A stretch of DNA of 64,000 nt from Microbacteriaceae bacterium (GTDB lineage: Bacteria > Actinomycetota > Actinomycetes > Actinomycetales > Microbacteriaceae): assembly GCA_009780695.1 (NCBI GenBank), contig WQZN01000007.1:57120-121119 (forward strand), read 5' to 3'. Below, in pieces: positions 51,939-64,000 of this stretch. The notes beneath the pieces are model-generated. The model was not told where the DNA came from. It saw only the letters and a program-made list of their open reading frames with translations, and did not search any database. Within the stretch, counting starts at the first letter, position 1. Each line of letters starts with the position of its first letter. A program made the position numbers and the translations under genes.

Positions 51939-52718
51939 TCAGGCGGCGTGGCGCCCGCGGGGCTTGCGGCGGGCGCCGACGAGGGCGCCGCCGACGGCGA
52001 CGACGGATGCCGCCGCGGCACCGCCCGCGATGAGCGGGTTGGCGGGGGCGACGTGCCGGCCGCCCGTGCTCGAGGGGAGCGAGCCGGCGGAGCTCGAGTC
52101 GAACGCCGAGGCGAGGTCGCCGCCGGCGAGCGTCACGTCCGATGCGCGTTCGACCGAGACGCGCTGGGCGGCCGACGTCGCGTGCGTGCCCGGCGCCGCG
52201 GCGCTGTCGGCGGATGCCGCCGCGCCGGCCGGCGTCGCGGCGGTCGAGGCTGCGGCGGAAGCCGACGGGCCGGTGGCGCTCGTCGTCGCGCTGCTCGTCG
52301 TGGATGTGCCGCCGGTGGCTGCCGCGACCGGAGCCGATGCCGCGGATGACGCCGCAGGCGCTGCGCTGCTCGTGCTCGAGCCGGTCGCCGCGGTGGTGCC
52401 GCTCGAAGCCGCCGTCGTGGTCGCCGGGGCGGTGCTCGCGCCGGTCGATGCGACGGGCGCGCTGGTCGAGGAGCCGGCGACCGAGTCGACCGTGCCGGTC
52501 ACCGCGCCCACGAGACCCGTGGTGTCGGTGCCCGCGACGGAGTCGACGGTGTTCGTGACCGGTGCGGTGACCGCGGTCGCCGTCGACGTCACTGTCGAGG
52601 TGAGGCCGCCGAGCAGGCCGGTCGTGGGCGTCGCCGCAGTGGCGGCGGCGCAGCCGGCGAGCGAGAGCCCGCCGAGTGAGACGGCGAACCAGATGCCGCG
52701 GGTGAGGTTCTTGTTCAT
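51939..52718 (-). CDS. Ala/Ser/Thr-rich surface protein with lipobox and C-terminal membrane anchor
   Basis: N-terminal ...VSLGGLSLAGC (lipobox), low-complexity A/S/T stalk, C-terminal SLPSSTGG-hydrophobic helix-ARRKPRGRHAA. Confidence 0.7.
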   Translation of the reverse strand: MNKNLTRGIWFAVSLGGLSLAGCAAATAATPTTGLLGGLTSTVTSTATAVTAPVTNTVDSVAGTDTTGLVGAVTGTVDSVAGSSTSAPVASTGASTAPATTTAASSGTTAATGSSTSSAAPAASSAASAPVAAATGGTSTTSSATTSATGPSASAAASTAATPAGAAASADSAAAPGTHATSAAQRVSVERASDVTLAGGDLASAFDSSSAGSLPSSTGGRHVAPANPLIAGGAAAASVVAVGGALVGARRKPRGRHAA

Positions 52719-52883
52719 GGGGTGGGTGCTTTCGTGGCTGTTCCGGGGCCACAGGGCAACCGGCGCGTGTCACACGCTGCGTTCCCCCGCAGGATGTCCC
52801 CCGAATGTGTCACATGACACGGGCTTCGACGCTACCCACCGACATCTGCATTGGCAAATGCAACAGCGCCGTTGCCGGGGCAT

Positions 52884-54266
52884 TCACAGCTTGCGCAACA
52901 GAGCGATGAACATCGCATCGGTGCCGTTGCGGTGCGGCCACAGCTGCACCTGGGCGGGGTCGCCCGCGAGGTCGAGCGGCGCCGTCACGGCGGCCTGCAG
53001 GATCTCCTGGGTGGGCAGCTCCTCGAGCGTGCCCGCATGCCGCTTGAGCACGTCGGCGACGGCGATGCGCGTCTCGCCGAGGTGCGGCGAGCACGTGACG
53101 TAGGCGAGGATGCCGCCGGGCTTGAGCGCCCCGACGGCGGAGTCGAGCAGAGCCGCCTGCAGCCGCGTCAGCTCGGCCACGTCGCGCGGCTGCTTGCGCC
53201 ACCGTGCTTCGGGGCGCCGGCGCAGGGCGCCGAGCCCGGTGCAGGGGGCATCCAGCAACACCCGGTCGTACCTCGCCGACTGCTCGACGCCGATCGTGCG
53301 GCCGTCGCCCTCGACCACCTCGACCGCGTCGCCGAGCGGCTCGACGGCGTTGCGCACGAGCCCGACGCGGGCCGGCACGACCTCGTTCGCGACGAGCCGC
53401 GCTCCCCCGCGCAGTGCCTCGGCGCCGAGCAGTGCCGCCTTGCCGCCGGGGCCCGAGCACATGTCGAGCCAGAGCTCGCCGGCCTCGACCGGCCGCGCGG
53501 CGACCAGGGCGAGGGCCGCGAGCTGCGAGCCCTCGTCCTGCACGCGCAGCCAGCCGCGCGAGCGCCGCACGAGCGGGAACGGATCCCCCGGCGTGGTGAA
53601 GCCGTAGGGCGAATGGGGGTCGGCCTGGGCATCGGCGGGCCGCCCCGGGCCGCCGGGCAGCGCGACGAGGTTCACCCGCGGGGCGACGTTGTCGGCCGTG
53701 AGCAGCGCCTCGAGCTCGGCCTCGAGATCGGCGCCGGGCCGGCGCTCGGCGGCCAGCGCCTGACGCAGCGCGCGCACGATCCACACGGGGTGGGACTCGA
53801 GCTGGGCGATCACGTCGTCGGGCGTCGCGGCCTCGGTGCCGACGCGTCGGCGCCACGATTCCGGCGAGACCCGTGAGATGCCGCGCAGCACGCCGTTGAC
53901 GAAACCGACCCGGCTGCGCCCGATCGCCTGCGCCGCCACGTTCACGGTCTCGTTCACGGCGGCGTGCGACGGCACGCGCATCGACAGCAGCTGGTGCGCG
54001 CCGAGGCGCAGCACGTCGCGCACGGCGGGCTCGATCTGGTCGATCTCGCGCTTCGCGGCGAGGCGGATGACGGCGTCGTAGTAGCCCCGCATGCGCAGCG
54101 TGCCGTAGGTGAGCTCGGTCGCGAGCCCGGCATCGGCGGAGGACAGGCCGGAGCGCTCGAGGCGCACGGGCAGCAGCAGATTGGCGTAGGCATCCGACTC
54201 GCGCACCGCCGACAGCACGTCGAACGCGATGCGGCGGGGGCTCGGGGTCGAGGCGGGAGCGCTCAT
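52884..54266 (-). CDS. rsmB: 16S rRNA (cytosine967-C5)-methyltransferase
   Basis: NusB-like N-terminus plus WLDMCSGPGGKAALLGA, DRVLLDAPCTGLGALRRRPEARWRK, YVTCSPHLGETR. Confidence 0.93.
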   Translation of the reverse strand: MSAPASTPSPRRIAFDVLSAVRESDAYANLLLPVRLERSGLSSADAGLATELTYGTLRMRGYYDAVIRLAAKREIDQIEPAVRDVLRLGAHQLLSMRVPSHAAVNETVNVAAQAIGRSRVGFVNGVLRGISRVSPESWRRRVGTEAATPDDVIAQLESHPVWIVRALRQALAAERRPGADLEAELEALLTADNVAPRVNLVALPGGPGRPADAQADPHSPYGFTTPGDPFPLVRRSRGWLRVQDEGSQLAALALVAARPVEAGELWLDMCSGPGGKAALLGAEALRGGARLVANEVVPARVGLVRNAVEPLGDAVEVVEGDGRTIGVEQSARYDRVLLDAPCTGLGALRRRPEARWRKQPRDVAELTRLQAALLDSAVGALKPGGILAYVTCSPHLGETRIAVADVLKRHAGTLEELPTQEILQAAVTAPLDLAGDPAQVQLWPHRNGTDAMFIALLRKL

Positions 54267-55201
54267 TCGGCGACCACCGCCTCGGGGCTCTGCAGGCCGC
54301 GCCACCAGTCGGCGGCGGCCATCGCCTTCTTGCCGGCGGGCTGCACGGTCAGCAGCTCGAGCGGGTGCGAGCCGGTGCCGAGGTAGACCTTGCCGCCGCG
54401 CGCGCCGAAGCGGCCCGGCTCGAGGCGGTCCGCGCCCCGGGCGAGGCGCGCCGCGTGGATCTTGAACCGCTCGCCGCCGACGAGCACGAAGGCGCCGGGC
54501 TCGGGCGTGACGCCGCGCAGGCGTGCGTAGACGCGGTCGCCGGGCTCGGCGAGCGGCAGGCGCGCGTCGTCGATGGTCAGCTTGGCGGCGACCGTCACAT
54601 CGCCCGACTGCGGGGCGGCGACCGCCGTGCCGTCGGCGAGGGCGTCGACGACGGATGCCAGCTGCCGGGCCCCCGAGCGCGCGAGCGCCTCGAGAACCTC
54701 ACCCGCGGTCTCGTCGGCGCCGATCACGCGACGCTCGAGCGAGAACACATCGCCCGCGTCGAGCTCCTCGACGAGCTGGAACACGGCGGAGCCGGTGCGG
54801 GCGTCCCCCGCCATGACCGCGCGCTGCACGGGTGCGGCGCCGCGCCAGCGCGGCAGCTCGGAGAAGTGCAGGTTGATCCAGCCGAGGCGCGGCGCGGCGA
54901 GCATCGGCGCGCGCAGCAGGCCGCCGTAGGCGACGATGACGCCGAGGTCGGGGGCGAGGGCCGCGACCTCGGCGGTCTCGGCCTCGCGCAGGCGGTTGGC
55001 CTTGATCGTGTTCAGGCCGAGCTCGGCGGCGCGCGCGCCGACGGGCGACGGCGTCAGAACGCGCTTGCGGCCGAGCGGGGCGTCGGCACGCGTGACGACG
55101 CCGACGATCTCGTGGCGGCCGGCGGCCAGGGCGTCGAGCGTCGGAACGGCGACGGCGGGGGTTCCGGCGAACACGATTCGCAGGGAAGGTGCGTGGGTCA
55201 C
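54263..55201 (-). CDS. fmt: Methionyl-tRNA formyltransferase
   Basis: LRIVFAGTPAVAVPTLDALA; LGWINLHFSELPRWRGAAPVQRAVMAGDARTGSAVFQLVEELDAGDVF; GTG start at 55201. Confidence 0.95.
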   Translation of the reverse strand: MTHAPSLRIVFAGTPAVAVPTLDALAAGRHEIVGVVTRADAPLGRKRVLTPSPVGARAAELGLNTIKANRLREAETAEVAALAPDLGVIVAYGGLLRAPMLAAPRLGWINLHFSELPRWRGAAPVQRAVMAGDARTGSAVFQLVEELDAGDVFSLERRVIGADETAGEVLEALARSGARQLASVVDALADGTAVAAPQSGDVTVAAKLTIDDARLPLAEPGDRVYARLRGVTPEPGAFVLVGGERFKIHAARLARGADRLEPGRFGARGGKVYLGTGSHPLELLTVQPAGKKAMAAADWWRGLQSPEAVVAE

Positions 55202-55212
55202 GTGGGTGCGTC

Positions 55213-57231
55213 CTAGAGGATCTCGGGGTCGTCCAGCTTGACTCTCAGTGTAGGAGCGGGGCGCCGGCGCTTCTGCCCCGCCGGCGGCCGGCGGGCGCCC
55301 GCGGCGAGGCGCAGCACGACACCGCGCAAGGTCGTCGCGACCTGCGCGCCCACCCCGTAGTCGAAGCGCACGACGGCGCGCACGAGGCTCTCCTCGGCCT
55401 GATGCGGCCCGTCGACCGGCACGGGCGTGGGGCCGAGGACGTCGCGGATCGGCACCCCGTCGAGCGCCTGCAGCGCCTGCTGCACAGCCGGCGCCCTGCC
55501 GGTGACCGATGCGACGCGCAGGGCGGGCGGGAAGCCGAGGGCCTTGCGGTCGACGAGCTGCGCCGCGGCATAGGCGTGCTGCTGCCACAGGGTGAGCGAC
55601 TGGGCGAGCGGCCCGCCCACGCCGACGAGCACGGTCGGCGCACCGGGCGCGGCCAGCGCGGCCGCGTTCGACCACCAGCGCAGGCAGTCGTCGCCGACGT
55701 GCAGGCTCTCGCGCTGCAGCATCCTCTCGCCGTCCAGCAGGATGACCGCGGCATAGCCGGCCGCCGCAACGGGCTCGGCGCCGCGGGTCGCGACCACGAG
55801 CGTGCGCGGCTCGCCGTCGACGTGCGTCACGGGCCGCTCGCCGTCGCTCACGATCACGCGCGTGCCCGGGAAGGCGCGGCCGAGTTCTTCCGCGGTGCGC
55901 GCCGAGCCGCGCGTCACCATGCGGAAGCGCGTGCCGTTGCACTCGGAGCACCGCCACCCGCCGGCGAGCTTGCCGCACCAGCCGCAGCTCGGCAGGGCGT
56001 GGGATGACGCGAGCTGCAGCGGCCCCGCGCAGTGCGTGCAGCGCGCCGCCTGCCCGCACCGCTGGCACGCGAGCAGCGAGACGTAGCCGGGCCGGGCGAC
56101 CTGCACGAGCACGGTGCCCTGCGTGAGCGCCTCGGTCGCGGTGCGGAACGCCGCGCTCGGCACCCGGCCGCCGTCGCGTTGCGCGCTCTGCTGCGCGGCC
56201 GTCGGCACGACCTTCGGCGTCACGCGCGGCGCCGGCACGACCTCGTCGAGGAACTGCAGCTCGATGAGCCGCTGAACCTCGACCGAGCGCGTGTGGCCGG
56301 CGAAGACGACGGCGCAGCCCTGCTGCTCCTGCCGGATGAGGGCGACGTCGCGTGCGTGCGCATAGGGCGCGAGCGGCTCGGCGAACAGCGGGTCGCCGTC
56401 GTCGTAGAGCGCGATCAGGCCGAGCTGCGCCGCGGGGGCGTAGACGACCGAGCGGTTGCCGACGATGATGCGCGGCGTGTTGCCCGCCTCGGGGTGCGGC
56501 AGGCAGCCGAGGAACGCCGCGTAGCGCTGTGCGTTGGTGCGGCGCGCGTCGAGGGATGCCACGGCGCCGGCCGGCGCGAGGGCCGCCAGCGCGGCCTCCA
56601 CCTGCTCCTGATCGCGGTAGTCGGGAACCGCGAGGATCGCGCTCTTCCCGTCGATCACGGTGCGCACCGCGGCCTGCGCGAGCGTGAGCGCCCACCGGCC
56701 GACCCACGTGCCGCCCGGCAGCTGCACGACACCCGGGATCGAGCGCAGCGCGAGCCGGCCGCCGCGCTCGATGGCCGCCTCGATGAGCCCCGGCTCGTAG
56801 CCCTCGACGGGGTGCGCGAGCTTCGGGACTTCGACGGCGGCGCCGCGCTCGAGCCACTTGCGTTCGACCGCCACCGAGCGCCGCGGGATGGCGAGGCGCA
56901 GCACGTCGCTCGCTCCCCCGGCCTGCCGGTCGGCGACGCGGCGTGCGAGCGCCCACACCTCGGGCGCGAGCACCCGCGCGGGCGAGACGACCGCTTCGAG
57001 CGGCGCGAGCGCGCCGTCGAACTCGCTCGTGTCGGCGACCTCGATCACCAGGCCGTCGGCGAGCCGCCGCTCGGTGCGCAGCGCGACCGTGACGCGCACG
57101 CCCGGCGCGACGGCGTCGGCGAGGGCGGGCGGGATCGCGTAGTCGAACAGGCGGTCGAGCTGCGGCAGCGGCGAGTCGATGAGTACCCGTGCGACGCTGC
57201 CGCGTGCCGTCGAGGATGCCACGGCGGGCAC
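55213..57231 (-). CDS. priA: PriA-like primosomal protein N' with degenerate ATPase motifs
   Basis: Conserved N-terminus ARVLIDSPLPQLDRLFDYAIP and Zn-binding CQRCGQAARCTHCAGPL...CGWCGKLAGGWRCSECNG; Walker A position reads GGTWVGRW. Confidence 0.88.
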   Translation of the reverse strand: MPAVASSTARGSVARVLIDSPLPQLDRLFDYAIPPALADAVAPGVRVTVALRTERRLADGLVIEVADTSEFDGALAPLEAVVSPARVLAPEVWALARRVADRQAGGASDVLRLAIPRRSVAVERKWLERGAAVEVPKLAHPVEGYEPGLIEAAIERGGRLALRSIPGVVQLPGGTWVGRWALTLAQAAVRTVIDGKSAILAVPDYRDQEQVEAALAALAPAGAVASLDARRTNAQRYAAFLGCLPHPEAGNTPRIIVGNRSVVYAPAAQLGLIALYDDGDPLFAEPLAPYAHARDVALIRQEQQGCAVVFAGHTRSVEVQRLIELQFLDEVVPAPRVTPKVVPTAAQQSAQRDGGRVPSAAFRTATEALTQGTVLVQVARPGYVSLLACQRCGQAARCTHCAGPLQLASSHALPSCGWCGKLAGGWRCSECNGTRFRMVTRGSARTAEELGRAFPGTRVIVSDGERPVTHVDGEPRTLVVATRGAEPVAAAGYAAVILLDGERMLQRESLHVGDDCLRWWSNAAALAAPGAPTVLVGVGGPLAQSLTLWQQHAYAAAQLVDRKALGFPPALRVASVTGRAPAVQQALQALDGVPIRDVLGPTPVPVDGPHQAEESLVRAVVRFDYGVGAQVATTLRGVVLRLAAGARRPPAGQKRRRPAPTLRVKLDDPEIL

Positions 57232-57237
57232 CGCGCC

Positions 57238-58431
57238 TTACAGGCCCGCGGCGCTGCGCAGAGCGTCGACGCGGTCGAGCTTCTCCCACGTGAAGTCGGG
57301 CAGCTCTCGGCCGAAGTGGCCGTACGCGGCGGTCTGCGTGTAGATCGGGCGCAGCAGGTCGAGGTCGCGGATGATCGCGGCCGGGCGCAGGTCGAACACC
57401 TCGCGGATGGCGGCCTCGATGCGCGGCACGGGCACCTTCTCGGTGCCGAAGGCCTCGACATACAGCCCGACGGGGTGCGCCGCGCCGATCGCGTAAGCGA
57501 CCTGCACCTCGAGCCGGTCGGCGAGGCCCGCGGCGACCGCGTTCTTCGCGACCCAGCGCATGGCGTAGGCGGCCGAGCGGTCGACCTTCGACGGGTCCTT
57601 GCCGGAGAACGCGCCGCCGCCGTGGCGGCTCGCGCCGCCGTAGGTGTCGACGATGATCTTGCGACCGGTGAGGCCCGCGTCGCCGTGGGGGCCGCCGATC
57701 TCGAAGATGCCGGTCGGGTTGATCAGCAGCTTGAGGTCGGGGGTGGCCAGCTCGACGGTCTCGAGCACGGGGCGGATGACGACCTGGTCGATCGCGTCGC
57801 GCAGCGCACCCAGGCTGATCGACGGCGCGTGCTGGGTCGAGAGCACCACGGTGTCGATGGTCTCGGGGGTGAGGCCGTTGTAGCCGATCGTGACCTGCGT
57901 CTTGCCGTCGGGGCGCAGGAAGTCGAGCTCGCCCGACTTGCGCACCGCGGCGAGGCGCTCGGAGAGGCGGTGCGAGAGCCAGATCGGCAGCGGCATGAGC
58001 TGCGGCGTCTCGGTCGTGGCGAAGCCGAACATGATGCCCTGGTCGCCGGCGCCCTGGCGGTCGAGCTCGTCGACGCTCTCGCCCTCGCGGGTCTCGAACG
58101 CGTCGTCGACGCCCTGTGCGATGTCGGGCGACTGCGCGCCGATCGAGATCGAGACGCCGCACGAGCGGCCGTCGAACCAGACGTCGGAGGAGGTGTAGCC
58201 GATCGACGTGATCTTGTCGCGCACGATCTGCGGGATCTCGACGTAGCCCTCGGTCGTCACCTCGCCGGCGACGTGCACCTGGCCGGTCGTGACCATGGTC
58301 TCGACCGCGACGCGCGCCCGCGGGTCGACGGTGAGCAGCGCATCGAGGATGCTGTCGGAGATCTGGTCGCAGATCTTGTCGGGGTGGCCCTCGGTGACCG
58401 ACTCGGAGGTGAACAAACGCAGTGCGGACAT
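57238..58431 (-). CDS. metK: S-adenosylmethionine synthetase
   Basis: [60 protein letters not shown]. Confidence 0.98.
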   Translation of the reverse strand: MSALRLFTSESVTEGHPDKICDQISDSILDALLTVDPRARVAVETMVTTGQVHVAGEVTTEGYVEIPQIVRDKITSIGYTSSDVWFDGRSCGVSISIGAQSPDIAQGVDDAFETREGESVDELDRQGAGDQGIMFGFATTETPQLMPLPIWLSHRLSERLAAVRKSGELDFLRPDGKTQVTIGYNGLTPETIDTVVLSTQHAPSISLGALRDAIDQVVIRPVLETVELATPDLKLLINPTGIFEIGGPHGDAGLTGRKIIVDTYGGASRHGGGAFSGKDPSKVDRSAAYAMRWVAKNAVAAGLADRLEVQVAYAIGAAHPVGLYVEAFGTEKVPVPRIEAAIREVFDLRPAAIIRDLDLLRPIYTQTAAYGHFGRELPDFTWEKLDRVDALRSAAGL

Positions 58432-58483
58432 GGATCTCCCTAGGTAGGGCCGGTGGCGTCTGGTTCGCGTCGGCGAGTGGCGA

Positions 58484-59821
58484 CTAGGCGCGGGTGAGCG
58501 TCGCGTCGAGAATACGATCGGCCACCGACAACTTGGTGCCTGAGGCCTCCATCACGATATCGCCCGCCCGGTTCAGAACGAGGACGTCGTTGTCATCTGT
58601 GGCAAAACCCGTGGCCCAGCCGACGTTGTTGACAACCAGGAAGTCGCAGCCCTTGCGGGCGATCTTCGACCGGCCCAGCTCGAGCAGACGGGCCGGGTCG
58701 GGCTCGGTCTCGGCGGCGAAGCCGACGATCGTCTGACCGGGCCGCTTCGCGGCGGCGAGCTCGGCGAGGATGTCGGGGTTCACCACGAACTCGACCGTCA
58801 GCCGGTCCCCCGTGTGCTCCTTCTTGATCTTCCCCTGCTGGATCTGCGCCGGGCGGTAGTCGGCGACGGCGGCGGCCATGATGACCGCGTCGGCCTCGGC
58901 CGCGGCGGCCGTCACGGCCTCTTCGAGCTCGAGGGTCGTCGACACCTCGCGCAGCTCGACGCCGTCGGGCAGGGCGTCCGTGCCGATGTTCGCGGCGAGC
59001 AGCGTGACCGTCGCACCGCGCGCGGCAGCCGCGGCGGCGATCGCCATGCCCTGCTTGCCGCTCGAGCGGTTGCCCATGAAGCGCACGGGGTCGAAGGGCT
59101 CGCGGGTTCCCCCCGCGGTGATGACGACGCGCAGGCCGTCGAGGTCGAGGCGGCCGCCCTCGGGCAGCGCGTCGATGCGGGCGCGGCGGGCGCGTGCGGC
59201 GGCGATGCGAGCGACGGGGTTGCCTGCGGCAGCGGGGCCGTCGGCTGCTGCTGCCCCGGCTCCCCCGCCGGCGGCGACGGCCAGTGCGGCCGCCGCGATG
59301 TCGTCGGGCTCGGACATCCGCCCGGGCCCCGAGTCGCTGCCCGTCAGCTGCCCGCTCTCGGGGCCCACGACGGTGACGCCGCGCTCGCGCAGCGTCGCGA
59401 TGTTCGCCTGCGTCGCCGCGGCCTGCCACATCTGGGTGTGCATCGCGGGCGCGACGACGAGCGGCGCCGTCGAGGCGAGAACAGTGTTGGTCAGCAGATC
59501 GTCGACGAGGCCGTGTGCGAGCTTCGCGATGGTGTTCGCAGTCGCGGGGGCGATGACGATGAGGTCGGCCCTCTGACCGAGGGCGACATGGCGCACCTCG
59601 TCGACGCCTTCGTAGAGCTCGGCGGTCACGGGGTTGCGGCTGATCGCCTCCCAGGTGGGCTTCCCGACGAACTTGAGCGCCGCCTCGGTCGGCACGACGT
59701 GCACGTCGTGGCCGGCGAGCACGAAGGCGCGCACGAGCGAGACGGTCTTGTACGCGGCGATGCCGCCGGTCACCCCGACGACGATCGTCAAGCGGGGCGC
59801 CCCGGCGGCATCTGAGGTCAC
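58484..59821 (-). CDS. coaBC: Bifunctional phosphopantothenoylcysteine decarboxylase/phosphopantothenate-cysteine ligase
   Basis: [58 protein letters not shown]. Confidence 0.96.
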   Translation of the reverse strand: MTSDAAGAPRLTIVVGVTGGIAAYKTVSLVRAFVLAGHDVHVVPTEAALKFVGKPTWEAISRNPVTAELYEGVDEVRHVALGQRADLIVIAPATANTIAKLAHGLVDDLLTNTVLASTAPLVVAPAMHTQMWQAAATQANIATLRERGVTVVGPESGQLTGSDSGPGRMSEPDDIAAAALAVAAGGGAGAAAADGPAAAGNPVARIAAARARRARIDALPEGGRLDLDGLRVVITAGGTREPFDPVRFMGNRSSGKQGMAIAAAAAARGATVTLLAANIGTDALPDGVELREVSTTLELEEAVTAAAAEADAVIMAAAVADYRPAQIQQGKIKKEHTGDRLTVEFVVNPDILAELAAAKRPGQTIVGFAAETEPDPARLLELGRSKIARKGCDFLVVNNVGWATGFATDDNDVLVLNRAGDIVMEASGTKLSVADRILDATLTRA

Positions 59822-59830
59822 GACGGGCTA

Positions 59831-60088
59831 CTACTCCGCGAGCGGCTTGAGGACGAGCTTGTCCTCGCCGATCTCGTGCAGGGCGACCGACAGCGGCTTG
59901 TCCTCGACGGACGAGTCGACGAGCGGGCCGACGTTGTCGAACAGGCTGCCCTCGTGCAGGTCGGCGTAGTAGTCGTTGATCTGACGCGCGCGCTTGCTCG
60001 CGAAGATGACCAGCGCGTACTTCGACTCGACCTTGCTGAGCAGGTCGTCGATGGGCGGGTCGATGATGCCCTTGTTGGACGTCGCCAT
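59831..60088 (-). CDS. rpoZ: RNA polymerase omega subunit
   Basis: [33 protein letters not shown]; gmk-rpoZ-coaBC order. Confidence 0.95.
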   Translation of the reverse strand: MATSNKGIIDPPIDDLLSKVESKYALVIFASKRARQINDYYADLHEGSLFDNVGPLVDSSVEDKPLSVALHEIGEDKLVLKPLAE

Positions 60089-60125
60089 GAGGGTTCTCCT
60101 TACGGGAAAGATCGAAGTGCGCAGG

Positions 60126-61058
60126 TCAGGCCCGCGCAGGCAGATTCATCAATTCTACGACTTCGCGCGCGGCATCCTGAACGGTCACGTTGACCACGGT
60201 GCGGTCGAACTCGCTCTCGGCCGCCAATTCGACCTTGGCGGTCTCGAGGCGGCGCTGCTGCTCTTCCGGCGCCTCGGTGCCGCGCCCGATCAGTCGGCGG
60301 ACCAGTTCGTCCCAGCTGGGCGGGGCGAGGAACACGAGTAAGGAGTCGGGTGCGGATGCCCGAACCTGGCGCGCCCCCTGCAGATCGATCTCGAGCAGCA
60401 CGGAGCGGCCCGCCGCGAGGGCTTCCTCGACGGGGCGGCGCGGCGTGCCGTAGCGGCTGCGGTTGTGCACCACGGCCCACTCGAGCAGCTCGCCCGCCTC
60501 GACCATGCGGTCGAACTCGGCGTCGTCGACGAAGAAGTAGTGCACGCCGTCGACCTCGCCGGGGCGCGGGGCGCGGGTGGTCGCTGAGACCGAGAAGAGC
60601 ACGTCGGGATAGTGCTCGCGGATGTAGGCCGAGACGGTGCCCTTGCCGACGGCCGTGGGCCCGGCGAGCACGGTGAGTCGCGCCGTCCGGCCCTTCGCCG
60701 ACAGGCGTGCGCGCTCGCGCAGGAAGCCGCGCAGGCGCTCGCGCTGGTGACGGCCGAGGCCGCCGAGCCGCTTCACCTCGGAGATCTCGAGGCGCTCGAG
60801 CGTCGAGTGCATCTTGGTGACGCCGATTGCCGGGATCGACAGCAGGAAGTCGGTCACGCGCAGCGTGCCCGCCGCCCCGTTGGGATCGCGCGAGCCCTCG
60901 TCGAGGACCGACTCCGCACTGCGCCGCCCCGCCGCGATCTGCGACTTGAGCTCGGCGCGGGCGCGTCGGGCGGCGACCGCCGCCCGGGACGCGGCGACAC
61001 GATCGACTTCCGGCGGGATGGGCCGGGTCGGATCGCCTGCGGGGTGGATCTCAGCCAA
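60126..61058 (-). CDS. gmk: Guanylate kinase with N-terminal actinobacterial integration-host-factor (mIHF)-like domain
   Basis: C-terminal [51 protein letters not shown]-terminal [16 protein letters not shown]...[42 protein letters not shown]. Start placed at TTG 61058 (uncertain). Confidence 0.88.
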   Translation of the reverse strand: MAEIHPAGDPTRPIPPEVDRVAASRAAVAARRARAELKSQIAAGRRSAESVLDEGSRDPNGAAGTLRVTDFLLSIPAIGVTKMHSTLERLEISEVKRLGGLGRHQRERLRGFLRERARLSAKGRTARLTVLAGPTAVGKGTVSAYIREHYPDVLFSVSATTRAPRPGEVDGVHYFFVDDAEFDRMVEAGELLEWAVVHNRSRYGTPRRPVEEALAAGRSVLLEIDLQGARQVRASAPDSLLVFLAPPSWDELVRRLIGRGTEAPEEQQRRLETAKVELAAESEFDRTVVNVTVQDAAREVVELMNLPARA

Positions 61059-61940
61059 GCGCTGCTCGCAGCTCGGCGGAGCGGGCGTCGATGGCGGCGG
61101 CGAGACCGTGCGGGCCGGCCTGGAGCAGACTGCGCGACTCGGAGACCAGCGTGAGCGGGGTGAGCGCGCCGAACAGCTCGCGCACCCGGGTCGCCTGAGC
61201 GCCCTGATGGCCGAAGCCCGGCGCGAGGACCGGGAGCGCGGGCGAGTGCGGCGCGTCGACGTCGACGCCCTGGGCCGGGAAGTCGACGGTCGCCCCGAGG
61301 ACCACGCCGATGGAACCGACGACCCCCGCGTCGATGCGACCCGCATTGAATGCGCTCACGTCATCGATGATCGCACGAGAGACCGTCACGGTGGAAGAAG
61401 AACCCTGATCAGAGCCGATTCGCTCGATCCGAGCGCGCTGCAGGCCCGCGGCCTCCCTGTTGGAGGTCGCGGCGAGCACGAACAGGCCCTTGCCGTTGTC
61501 GGCCGCGTAGGTCATGGCCTGCTCGAGCGAGGCGACGCCCTGGAACGGGTTGACCGTCAGGGCATCCGCCTCGAGCGGCGAACCGGGGGTGAGCCACGCC
61601 TCGGCGTAGCCCGCGAGCGAGGTGTCGATGTCGCCGCGCTTCGCGTCGGCGATCGTGATGATGCCGGCGGCGCGGGACGCCGCGAGCACCTCCTCGAGGG
61701 CGGCGTAGCCCGCCGAGCCGAAGCGCTCGAAGAACGCCACCTGCGGCTTCACGATGCCGGCCCGGCCGCTCACGGCATCCACCGCGCGCAGCCCGAACTC
61801 GCGCACGCCCGCGGCCGACGACGGCAGCCCCCATTCCTGCAGCAGGAAGTCGTGCGGGTCGATGCCGACGCACAGCGGGCCGAACGCCTCGACGGCCGAC
61901 TTCAGCACGCCGCCGAAGCCGAATCCGAAGCCCGCGTCGC

Positions 61941-61944
<4 letters not shown>
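61051..61944 (-). CDS. pyrF: Orotidine-5'-phosphate decarboxylase (type 2)
   Basis: [50 protein letters not shown]. Confidence 0.95.

Positions 61945-64000
<2,056 letters not shown>

Noticed and set aside
54263-58162. 1299-aa minus-strand ORF
   Set aside because: Only the C-terminal part is real (fmt, GTG start at 55201); the rest is an out-of-frame reading of metK/priA.
58432-58483. SAM riboswitch upstream of metK
   Set aside because: The upstream gap to coaBC is about 50 bp, too short, and no recognisable aptamer pairing was seen.

Overview
High-GC actinobacterial chromosome segment. Gene content and order look Microbacteriaceae-like (inference). Much of it is conserved core: carB(partial)-pyrF-gmk-rpoZ-coaBC-metK-priA-fmt-rsmB; rpe-hisE-hisG-hisF-hisI-trpE-(Trp-associated membrane protein)-(DUF6704-like)-trpC-trpB-trpA; lgt, gltB-gltD, pyk; plus rlmN and a tRNA-Leu(CAA). 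About 4.2-16.4 kb, starting just 3' of the tRNA, is an accessory mosaic of single-gene enzymes: MFS, APH-like kinase, HADs, a frameshifted GrpB, nucleotidyltransferases, a dual P-loop protein, DUF2185 and methyltransferases. At 23.9-29.6 kb there is a compact ADH-ALDH-[2Fe-2S] ferredoxin-CYP153-like P450-ferredoxin reductase operon. It ends in a 48-aa CPCG protein that is absent from the ORF track. The most unusual non-coding signal is a paired 56-bp inverted-repeat element (two units at exactly 72-bp period, 128 bp in total). It occurs at 307-434 and again at 42067-42194 with identical geometry but diverged sequence. Other notable items: a 16-bp tandem duplication that breaks GrpB, a 28-bp duplication scar at the ALDH stop, an mIHF-like/guanylate kinase fusion, a 44-bp near-perfect palindrome upstream of a DUF2087 gene, a G-tract cluster, and apparent enrichment of GGATGCC/GGCATCC. 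No CRISPR array, integrase, transposase or rRNA was found. All family assignments are from reading motifs by eye; no database search was run.
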